6,670 nt of DNA. It comes from an uncultured Prosthecobacter sp. GTDB lineage: Bacteria; Verrucomicrobiota; Verrucomicrobiia; Verrucomicrobiales; Verrucomicrobiaceae. The stretch spans positions 1-6,670 of the forward strand of contig CALDGV010000113.1 of assembly GCA_937941745.1 (NCBI GenBank). Direction: 5' to 3'. Shown piece after piece: positions 1-5,254 of this stretch. Made by a program: the position numbers and the translations under genes. The number at the start of each line of letters is the position of its first letter. Within the stretch, counting starts at the first letter, position 1. The notes under the pieces are model-generated. The model was given only the letters and a program-made list of their open reading frames with translations, made no database searches and was not told the origin of the DNA.

Positions 1-130
1 CGATGGAATAAGCCGGGCGCTTCTCGCTGACGCGGGCGGGATCGGCTTCAAAGCACTTGTCGTCGAGCCAGCGCTGATACCAGCGGGCTTCGACCTCGGC
101 TGGCGTGTAGGTTTTGTCGAGTTCGGGCAT
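1..130 (-). CDS. valS: Valyl-tRNA synthetase, N-terminal fragment (partial, cut by window edge)
   Basis: The reverse strand from an ATG at 130 reads 43 codons plus one base without a stop and runs off the left edge. The peptide begins MPELDKTYTPAEVEARWYQR and continues with WLDD, then ends RPAYSI. This matches the N-terminus of class I valyl-tRNA synthetase, where a K-x-Y-x-P-x-x-V-E-x-x-W-Y-x-x-W block lies just ahead of the PPPNVTG/HIGH-type ATP-binding region, which would fall just outside the window. ValS charges tRNA-Val in the cytoplasm and is normally about 900 residues long, so only about 5% is visible. The start fits the usual beginning of the family, although no Shine-Dalgarno sequence precedes it; the leader there is pyrimidine-rich. 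The gene lies 73 bases downstream of the prolyl oligopeptidase stop on the same strand, with no T-tailed terminator between them, so partial co-transcription is possible. Identification rests on N-terminal recognition only. Confidence 0.85.
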   Translation of the reverse strand, partial: MPELDKTYTPAEVEARWYQRWLDDKCFEADPARVSEKRPAYSI

Positions 131-203
131 GGGGGCGCGAAAGATGGGGTGAAATCGCCCGCGGGCAAGGGGCTTGCAGCCTCCTTTGCGCCTTCATCGG
201 CCC

Positions 204-2315
204 TCACTCCATTCCCAGAACCTTCCAGAGGAAGGCCCATTCGTCGGCGGTTTCCTCGATGACCTTGGTCAAAGCCGTACCTGCACCATGACCGGCGCTG
301 GTTTCGATGCGGATCAGCACCGGCGGGGCACTCTGGTCCTTCGACTGGCACTCCTGCAGCCTCGCGGCGAACTTGAAACTGTGCGCGGGGACGACACGGT
401 CGTCGTGATCAGCCGTGGTGACGAGGGTGGCGGGATAGGTTGTACCGGGTTTCAGGTTGTGCAGCGGGGAGTAGGCATGGATGGCCTTGAACTCCTCAGC
501 GTTCTCGCTGCTGCCGTAGTCGCTCTTCCAGGCCCAGCCAATGGTGAATTTGTGGAAGCGCAGCATGTCCATGACGCCGACGGCGGGCAGCGCGGCTCCG
601 TAGAGTTCAGGACGCTGGGTCATGCAGGCTCCGACGAGCAGGCCGCCATTGCTGCCGCCCATGATGGCGAGCTTTTTCGGCGAGGTGTAGCCTTCCTTTT
701 GCAGCCACTCGGCACAGGCGATGAAGTCATCGAAGACGTTCTGCTTCCGTAGCTTCGTCCCGGCGAGATGCCACTCGGCTCCGTATTCGCCACCGCCGCG
801 CAGATTCGCCAGCGCATACACGCCGCCGAGCTCCAGCCAGATGGCGCGACCGATGGAAAAGTTCGGCGTGAGGCTGATGTCGAAGCCGCCGTAGCCGTAG
901 AGCAGCGTGGCGTTGTTGCCATCTAGCTTGAGGCCTTTTTTATGAACGAGGAACATGGGCACCTTCGTGCCGTCTTTGCTCTTCACGAAGACCTGCGTCG
1001 TCTCATACGGCGAGGCATCGAAATCGACCTTCGGTTGTTTCCAAAGCGTGCTTTTGCCGCTGGCGACATCATAGCGATAGATAGCGCCGGGTGTGGTGAA
1101 GCTGGTGAAGGCATAGTGAGTGACCTTGTCGCTGCGTTTGCCACCAAAACCGCCGACGGTGCCGATGCCGGGTAGGTCGATGTCGCGGAGCTTTTTGCCC
1201 TCCAGATCATAGGCTGTCATGGCGCTGCGGGCATCTTTGAGACTTTTGCAAAGGAGCTGTCCATCGACGCAGGAAACACTGTCCAGCTTGTCCGCGCCTT
1301 CGGGGATGATCTCGCGCCAGTTTTCACGCGCGGGTTTCGTCACGTCGATGGCGATGACACGGTAGCGCGGGGCTTTGAGATCGGTGTGGAAGTAGAAGGT
1401 GGTGCCTACGTTTTCGATGAAGCTGTAGGAGGCATCGAAATCGTTCAGCAGCTCCACCACCTTCGCGTCAGCCTGCTTCAGATCCTGGTAAAAGAAGCGG
1501 TTCTTCGGGTCGGTGCCGTGCGTGACGTTGTAGATCAGGTAATGCCCATCGTCCGTGACATAGGCGTGCAGCCCCCAGTCAGGCTGGTCAGGGCGTGCAT
1601 AGATCATCTTGTCCTCGCTCTGCGGCGTGCCGAGCTTGTGGAAATACACGGTCTGGTTTTTGTTTGCCTCCGTGAGCTTGGCGCCCTCCTTCGGCTTCGG
1701 ATAACGGCTGTAGTAGAAGCCGCTGCTGTCCTTGGCCCAGGAAGCTCCGCTGAACTTCACCCACTCGATCAGGTCCTCCGTGTCCTTGCCCGTGGCGATG
1801 TTTTTGACGCGAAATTCCTGCCAGTCGCTGCCGGCTTTGGACACGCCATAGACCAGCCATTGGCCATCTTCGCTCGGGGCCGTTTCAGTCAGCGAGGTGG
1901 TGCCTTCTTTGGAGAGCTTGTTGGGGTCCAAAAGCTCGCGCGACTCGGCATCGAGGCTGTCGGCGACGTAAAGCACGCTCTGGTTTTGGAGGCCGGAGTT
2001 GCGATTGAAGAACCACTTGCCGCCATGCTCAAACGGGATGCCTGTGCGCTCGTAGTTCCAGGCTTTTTGCAGGCGCTCGCGGATCTCTGCACGCTTCGGA
2101 ATGGCCTTGAGGAAGCCGAACGTGACCTCGTTCTGCGCCTGCACCCAGGCCTTCGTTTCCTCGCTGTTGTCGTCTTCGAGCCAGCGGTAGGGGTCAGCCA
2201 CCTTCGTGCCATGGTAATCATCCACGATGCGGTCGTCTTTGCGGGTGGTGGGATAGGTCAGGCTTTGGGCAAAGGAGGTGGCAGACATGAGGCAGAGCAG
2301 AAGGCTGGCGCGCAT
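204..2315 (-). CDS. Secreted prolyl oligopeptidase (peptidase family S9A)
   Basis: This 703-residue protein hydrolyses peptide bonds after proline in short peptides. Residues 1-16 form a signal peptide (short basic start, hydrophobic LLLCLM core, SFA cleavage site), so it should act in the periplasm or outside the cell. Residues 20-70 carry the typical N-terminal segment (DPYRWLEDDNSEETKAWV), and about 75-430 form the seven-bladed beta-propeller that filters substrates. The alpha/beta-hydrolase domain follows. The nucleophile is Ser555 in GGSNGG, Asp638 is the acid in ADHDDRVVP, Arg640 is the substrate-binding arginine, and His676 lies in SAGHGAG. Spacing matches pig prolyl oligopeptidase (Ser554, Asp641, His680), and total length is normal for the family. 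The ATG at 2315 is chosen because it gives a complete signal peptide; no Shine-Dalgarno sequence is present. It is transcribed divergently from the small membrane protein gene. Nothing suggests decay. Exact substrate preference cannot be read from the sequence. Confidence 0.95.
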   Translation of the reverse strand: MRASLLLCLMSATSFAQSLTYPTTRKDDRIVDDYHGTKVADPYRWLEDDNSEETKAWVQAQNEVTFGFLKAIPKRAEIRERLQKAWNYERTGIPFEHGGKWFFNRNSGLQNQSVLYVADSLDAESRELLDPNKLSKEGTTSLTETAPSEDGQWLVYGVSKAGSDWQEFRVKNIATGKDTEDLIEWVKFSGASWAKDSSGFYYSRYPKPKEGAKLTEANKNQTVYFHKLGTPQSEDKMIYARPDQPDWGLHAYVTDDGHYLIYNVTHGTDPKNRFFYQDLKQADAKVVELLNDFDASYSFIENVGTTFYFHTDLKAPRYRVIAIDVTKPARENWREIIPEGADKLDSVSCVDGQLLCKSLKDARSAMTAYDLEGKKLRDIDLPGIGTVGGFGGKRSDKVTHYAFTSFTTPGAIYRYDVASGKSTLWKQPKVDFDASPYETTQVFVKSKDGTKVPMFLVHKKGLKLDGNNATLLYGYGGFDISLTPNFSIGRAIWLELGGVYALANLRGGGEYGAEWHLAGTKLRKQNVFDDFIACAEWLQKEGYTSPKKLAIMGGSNGGLLVGACMTQRPELYGAALPAVGVMDMLRFHKFTIGWAWKSDYGSSENAEEFKAIHAYSPLHNLKPGTTYPATLVTTADHDDRVVPAHSFKFAARLQECQSKDQSAPPVLIRIETSAGHGAGTALTKVIEETADEWAFLWKVLGME

Positions 2316-2424
2316 GAAGAGCGATGATGGCGGCGAATCTGCAAATGTCGAAGTCTCCCTGAAATTGATCTCGCCATCGGCGCTGCTCCTCCCTCAGGAT
2401 GAGAGGGCAACCCGAAAACTCACC
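2316..2424. promoter_or_regulatory. Divergent intergenic region, presumed to hold two promoters
   Basis: This 109-base gap separates two genes that are transcribed away from each other, so promoters for both should lie here or just inside the neighbouring genes. I cannot point to convincing -35/-10 pairs on either strand. A weak interrupted hairpin (CCCTCA, loop GGA, TGAG with one bulge, GGG) lies near 2391-2407. No Shine-Dalgarno sequence sits at normal distance from either start codon. The regulatory role is inferred from gene orientation only. Confidence 0.35.
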
Positions 2425-2859
2425 ATGAACGAAAACCAAGCACCTCAGAAAAAAGGCATGTCCTGTCTGGCCATGGGAGGCATCGGCTGCCTCGTCCTCC
2501 TCATCGCTGCCTTTCTGGGCGGCGGGGCTCTCGTCGCAAAATTCGCGCCGGGCGTGATGGACAAGATCAAGGAGTATCAGAAGGAGGCGGAGGCCAACCC
2601 TGAAAAGGCGGCGGCGAAGCTTGGCATCAAGATGATCCCCGGCGCGAAGATCGTGAAGGAGGATGATGCCAAAAAGGAGATCACCTTCACCGTTGGCGGC
2701 ACGCAGGAGGAGCTGACCATGAGCTATGACGGCATCAACAATGGCAACAAGCCGGTGATCAAGAACAGCAAGGGCGAAATCATGGGAAACCAGCCAGGAG
2801 CCACCGCGCCCGCCGTGAAACCTGCCGAAGGCACCCCGCCACCCGCCGCGCCCAACTGA
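2425..2859 (+). CDS. Small single-pass membrane protein of unknown function
   Basis: I do not recognise a characterised family. The 144-residue product has a short polar N-terminus (residues 1-11), then a glycine-rich hydrophobic segment at about 14-39 that should span the inner membrane. An alpha-helical stretch follows (about 43-66, rich in Lys, Glu and Ala, with NPEKAAAKLG), then a probable small beta-rich domain (about 68-118: IPGAKIVKEDD, KKEITFTVGG, EELTMSYDG). The C-terminal tail (about 119-144) is Pro/Ala-rich and looks disordered. The arrangement of NPEKAA helix, 'PG-x-K-I-V' strand and 'ITF' strand recalls hypothetical membrane proteins with a soluble domain of unknown function; this is an impression, not a match. 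The ATG at 2425 is chosen because it directly precedes the membrane segment; an in-frame ATG at 2278 would overlap the divergent gene's start and add a non-conserved-looking stretch. A strong terminator follows, indicating a monocistronic unit. Confidence 0.8.
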   Translation: MNENQAPQKKGMSCLAMGGIGCLVLLIAAFLGGGALVAKFAPGVMDKIKEYQKEAEANPEKAAAKLGIKMIPGAKIVKEDDAKKEITFTVGGTQEELTMSYDGINNGNKPVIKNSKGEIMGNQPGATAPAVKPAEGTPPPAAPN

Positions 2860-2887
2860 TCCACGCACAGCCCGTGGCTCTATTTCG

Positions 2888-2919
2888 ATGCCGGAAGGGA
2901 CTGCCTTCCGGCATTTTTT
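2888..2919 (+). terminator. Intrinsic terminator between convergent genes
   Basis: A perfect 11-base-pair inverted repeat (ATGCCGGAAGG at 2888-2898 and CCTTCCGGCAT at 2904-2914) encloses a five-base loop and is followed by six T residues (2914-2919). It lies 28 bases behind the stop of the membrane protein gene and is well formed for plus-strand transcription. The PEP-CTERM gene from the other strand ends at 2922, immediately beside it. In that direction the hairpin is the same, but the tail (CGAAATA) is poor in U, so termination there should be weaker. Confidence 0.9.
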
Positions 2920-2921
2920 GT

Positions 2922-4001
2922 TCAGTGCCGGACCTGTGGGCGGCGGCGATGCAGCCAGACCAAGCAGGCAAGCATGATCAGGAGGCCGCTGCCGGGTTCA
3001 GGAACGGCGACCAGGTTGAATTCGAAGTCGTCGAAGAAGTTTTTGAAGCCGTCCACATCCGTGGCGGACCAGACGATCTCGGTGACATTGGCCGTATCGA
3101 AACCGATGGCCTGATCGCTCACCAGCGTCACGGGAGCTTCCAGGGTGGTGTTGAGGTCACTGAAAGCCCGGGCCGCGAGACTGATGCTGTTGGTGTAGGT
3201 GTTCAGGGTGAGTTGAACTTCCGACCAGCCCTGAGTGCCGAGGTTGATGCCCGTGGTCTGCCAGACCGCCGAGCCGCCCAGGCGGTATTGGAGGTAGTTG
3301 TCTCCGGTGTAACCGACATCCACCAGGATCTGGCCGATGGAATCCCGGAAGCTGACGCCGACGGTGTTCAGGCCGACTGCCATCAGATCATCGGCATCGG
3401 TCGGGCAGGTCCAGAAGCTCAGGTCGATGCGCATGTCGCTCGTCGTCAGCGGGTCAATGCCGTCGAAGTCCCTGGAATCGAGGCTGTAGGCATAGCGGAG
3501 ATCCTCATCATAGGCCAGAAGGTTGAGCACCTGGTTGCCGGTCCTGGCTCCTGCGTAGGCATAGGCGGCGATGTAGTCGCGCTTGAAGGTGCCCCCCAGG
3601 TAAAAAGGAGCTCCAGCATCTTCATTCAACCGGCCACCCGCCAGAGCACGCCAGAGGCCGCTATTGTCCAGAATGTCCTGCGCCGTCCCGCCTGGACCTC
3701 CAGCGGAGGTACCATACTGGCCTGCATTGTAGCGTGAGACATCCACGCCATGGGTGGCATCTCCGAGCGTGTTGGGAAAGGCACCTGGTGCGACGATGCC
3801 CGTGAAGTCGTTCACCGCACTGTTGTTGAGGTAAAACTGGGCATCCGAACCGAGGAACTGCGATAAAATGTTGCCGGAACTTGGAATCCGATAGCCATCC
3901 GCCTCCTCAAAGCTGCCCAAGTAGCCGTGAGCCACCCCGACAAGCGCCAGAAAGAGCGTGGTCAAAGAAACGAGAGGTGGCTGGCGGTATCCGAAAAGCA
4001 T
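2922..4001 (-). CDS. PEP-CTERM sorting-domain exported protein
   Basis: The 359-residue product is an exported protein of unknown biochemical role carrying a C-terminal PEP-CTERM sorting signal. Residues 1-26 form a signal peptide (MLFGYRQPP, hydrophobic LVSLTTLFLALVGV, then AHG). The C-terminus has the three expected parts in order: VPEPG at 333-337, a hydrophobic segment at about 338-350 and the basic cluster HRRR at 351-354. In known systems such tails are recognised and removed by an exosortase (EpsH/XrtA family) during delivery to the cell surface or extracellular matrix. No exosortase is in this window. The body is rich in Gly, Asp, Asn, Thr and aromatic residues with little Cys, typical of a beta-rich extracellular domain; the FFDDFEFNLVAVPEP junction is common in this group. 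I assign no enzymatic domain. The gene is preceded by an AT-rich region and a palindrome overlapping the start codon, and it ends next to a shared hairpin. No Shine-Dalgarno sequence is seen. Confidence 0.92.
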   Translation of the reverse strand: MLFGYRQPPLVSLTTLFLALVGVAHGYLGSFEEADGYRIPSSGNILSQFLGSDAQFYLNNSAVNDFTGIVAPGAFPNTLGDATHGVDVSRYNAGQYGTSAGGPGGTAQDILDNSGLWRALAGGRLNEDAGAPFYLGGTFKRDYIAAYAYAGARTGNQVLNLLAYDEDLRYAYSLDSRDFDGIDPLTTSDMRIDLSFWTCPTDADDLMAVGLNTVGVSFRDSIGQILVDVGYTGDNYLQYRLGGSAVWQTTGINLGTQGWSEVQLTLNTYTNSISLAARAFSDLNTTLEAPVTLVSDQAIGFDTANVTEIVWSATDVDGFKNFFDDFEFNLVAVPEPGSGLLIMLACLVWLHRRRPQVRH

Positions 4002-4018
4002 TTATCAGTCTGATAAAT
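4000..4018. promoter_or_regulatory. 19-base palindrome overlapping the PEP-CTERM start codon (possible operator)
   Basis: ATTTATCAG (4000-4008) and CTGATAAAT (4010-4018) are perfect 9-base inverted arms around a single central base. The left arm includes the first two bases of the PEP-CTERM start codon (3999-4001). A palindrome of this size and symmetry is typical of a dimeric repressor site. Alternatively the transcript could fold into an 8-bp hairpin with a three-base loop that traps the AUG. Regulation is inferred; only the symmetry is observed. Confidence 0.45.
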
Positions 4019-4043
4019 ATGGAATTTCGGATAAAATAATCAA
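4016..4043 (-). promoter_or_regulatory. Candidate promoter for the PEP-CTERM gene in an AT-rich island
   Basis: On the minus strand a TTGATT (4038-4043) and a CATATT (4016-4021) lie 16 bases apart, each matching 4 of 6 sigma-70-type consensus bases. They lie in a region (4021-4080) with only 18 G/C of 60, against a clearly GC-rich background. The -10 candidate overlaps the outer arm of the start-codon palindrome, so a bound repressor would block it. Initiation here would give a leader of only a few bases. The fit is modest, and other AT-rich hexamers nearby could serve. Confidence 0.25.
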
Positions 4044-4171
4044 GGTTTATTAATAATATTCCTAACCCAACCATACCACAATCAGCCGCTGGCAGCGAGA
4101 TCCGCAGCCTTCTCATCGACCGCCTTCCAACGGCACTGGTTTCGATGGCTCGATTGAGCCTCTTTCCCGTC

Positions 4172-4948
4172 TCACGAAGCCTGATAAATCAGGCTGGCAT
4201 CCACTGCCGCGAGTTCGACGAGGTAGCTGGCGAATTTCTGGGTCAGGCGCTGAAAGTAGAGCCTGCCCTTTTCCGGGGTGGCATGCTGGGGGTCCCCAGA
4301 GCCAGTGTCATTCGTCGCCTGAGTCCATGGACGCTGAGCCCAGGCCCATTTCTCCCGCATGGCTTTCAGCACAGGCAGGTTGTCGCGGCCTTCCCCCCAG
4401 GCTTCCCGAGGTAGCACAAGGTCTGGGTGCAGGTGCTGGATGAGGCTGGTCTCCCGTTCGTCAGCATGGTCACCCACGATGGTGAAAATGTCCTTCCCGG
4501 CGTCGATATGAAACCAGTTCACCGTGCTGAGGTGGATTTGAGGGTGCCGCGCCTGAAGCTCACGCAGCATCTGGCGAAAGTCGTTGCCGCCGTGGCCATT
4601 GAAAACCACCAGCTTGGGCACACCAACGCCCTTCAGGGAGCCGATCACATCCTCCAAAACGGCCATCTGCGTGCTGGGGTTCATGTTGATGCAGAAGGGT
4701 ATGTCGAGCTGCCCGGTCTGCACGCCGAAGGGGATGTTGGGCAGGATGGCCACTTTGGCGCCCGCCTCCCAGGCGATACGGCCCGCCTCCGCCACCATCG
4801 CCTCATTCTGGAGGCTGTCGGTCGCATAGGGCAGGTGCCAGTTGTGCGCCTCCGTCGCTCCCCAGGGCAGCACCGCGACTTCATAGCGGGTGGCCTGGAG
4901 CTGTTTCCAGTTGGTTTCGGCGATCATCCAGGGGCGGGGAGCATTCAT
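4172..4948 (-). CDS. Creatininase-family metal-dependent amidohydrolase
   Basis: This 258-residue cytoplasmic protein belongs to the creatininase superfamily, which uses two divalent metals to open or hydrolyse amide bonds. Visible metal-ligand motifs are GATEAH (Glu33, His35), HLPYATD (His38, Asp44), NGHGGN (His119) and GDHADERETS (His161, Glu166). The first group falls within one residue of the Pseudomonas creatininase ligands Glu34, His36, Asp45 and His120. The NGHGGN form, in place of creatininase NGHYEN, is shared with FAPy deformylase and MftE-type members, so the substrate is probably not creatinine and cannot be named. I chose the ATG at 4948 because it gives the family's usual length and begins just ahead of the conserved W-x-x-A-E-T-N-W. 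An in-frame ATG at 5011 has an upstream GGAAGGA, but the extra 21 codons look non-coding (AGG, TTG, TCT, GTT). The gene is separated from groEL upstream by a terminator, so it likely has its own promoter. Confidence 0.88.
   Translation of the reverse strand: MNAPRPWMIAETNWKQLQATRYEVAVLPWGATEAHNWHLPYATDSLQNEAMVAEAGRIAWEAGAKVAILPNIPFGVQTGQLDIPFCINMNPSTQMAVLEDVIGSLKGVGVPKLVVFNGHGGNDFRQMLRELQARHPQIHLSTVNWFHIDAGKDIFTIVGDHADERETSLIQHLHPDLVLPREAWGEGRDNLPVLKAMREKWAWAQRPWTQATNDTGSGDPQHATPEKGRLYFQRLTQKFASYLVELAAVDASLIYQAS
4178..4195. repeat. Inverted repeat at the 3' end of the creatininase-family gene
   Basis: AGCCTGAT (4178-4185) and ATCAGGCT (4188-4195) are perfect 8-base arms around AA. They cover the last sense codons and lie just before the stop. 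The RNA could form a 7-bp stem with a four-base loop, but no T-run follows on the minus strand, so this is not a standard terminator. It shares CTGATAAAT with the palindrome at 4000-4018. Confidence 0.4.
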
Positions 4949-5048
4949 GGGAGAAAAGCAGGCAGTGGGAGCTTGGGCAGTCTCCAAAGAAACGTGCCTC
5001 GACAGCCGCATCTGACCCTATCCTTCCGGCCAGGAACCTTCCAGCGGC

Positions 5049-5084
5049 AAAAAAAGAACGGGCCGGAGATTGCTCTCCGGCCCG
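5049..5084 (-). terminator. Intrinsic terminator downstream of groEL
   Basis: Perfect 11-base arms CGGGCCGGAGA (5059-5069) and TCTCCGGCCCG (5074-5084) enclose a four-base loop. Read on the minus strand, the hairpin is followed by TTCTTTTTTTG (5058-5048), a good U-tract. The orientation fits groEL, whose stop lies about 170 bases upstream, and it isolates the creatininase-family gene from groEL transcription. Confidence 0.9.
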
Positions 5085-5254
5085 CTCGTTGGGGGTTTGG
5101 GTTTTTTATTCTCGGCTTTCCGACCACCAGCTCCCGGTAGGTGGCTGGTCTGCCTGGAACAAAAAGGGTTACGCGGCTGGCTGGCGGCCCGGACTTGTTG
5201 AAAGCACCGGACCGCCGTGGTTAGAGGCAGGAAGAGCCTCTTTATTCGACAGAA
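5085..5254 (-). other. groEL 3' untranslated region with two weaker hairpins
   Basis: This 170-base stretch lies between the groEL stop and its terminator. I see no credible gene in it. Two inverted repeats are present: an imperfect one at 5122-5150 (GACCA with TGGTC, extended by CCA-x-CT with AG-x-TGG and one bulge) and a short one at 5223-5241 (AGAGGC with GCCTCT, seven-base loop). Neither is followed by a U-tract on the minus strand. They might shield the groEL message from 3' decay, which is an inference. Confidence 0.4.

Noticed and set aside
157..166. GCCCGCGGGC palindrome and nearby GCAAG/CTTGC stem between the peptidase gene and valS, considered as a terminator
   Set aside because: The stems are short and no T-tract follows on the minus strand, so termination is unsupported.
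179..187. Strong Shine-Dalgarno-like AAAGGAGGC on the minus strand upstream of valS
   Set aside because: It lies about 50 bases before the valS ATG, and no in-frame start codon at suitable spacing leads into valS.
174..752. Plus-strand open frame of 192 codons opposite the peptidase catalytic domain
   Set aside because: It is a complement of the conserved catalytic region, whose strand is fixed by the Ser/Asp/His motifs.
1386..2327. Long plus-strand open frame (313 codons) opposite the prolyl oligopeptidase gene
   Set aside because: It is antisense to a clearly conserved gene, shows no family resemblance and has the Val/Leu/Ala/Arg/Gly-heavy composition expected of a shadow frame in GC-rich DNA.
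2278..2424. N-terminal extension of the small membrane protein to an ATG at 2278
   Set aside because: It would overlap the start of the divergent peptidase gene and add 49 residues ahead of a typical short N-terminus; the ATG at 2425 fits better.
2874..3737. Plus-strand open frame of 287 codons opposite the PEP-CTERM gene
   Set aside because: It runs through the terminator hairpin at 2888-2919 and is antisense to a protein with a clear signal peptide and sorting tail; no recognisable motif.
3907..4116. Minus-strand 69-codon frame over the PEP-CTERM start region
   Set aside because: It overlaps the signal peptide of the PEP-CTERM protein in another frame and crosses the AT-rich promoter region; no support as a gene.
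4427..5140. Plus-strand open frame of 237 codons opposite the creatininase-family gene
   Set aside because: Antisense to conserved metal-binding motifs and passes through the groEL terminator.
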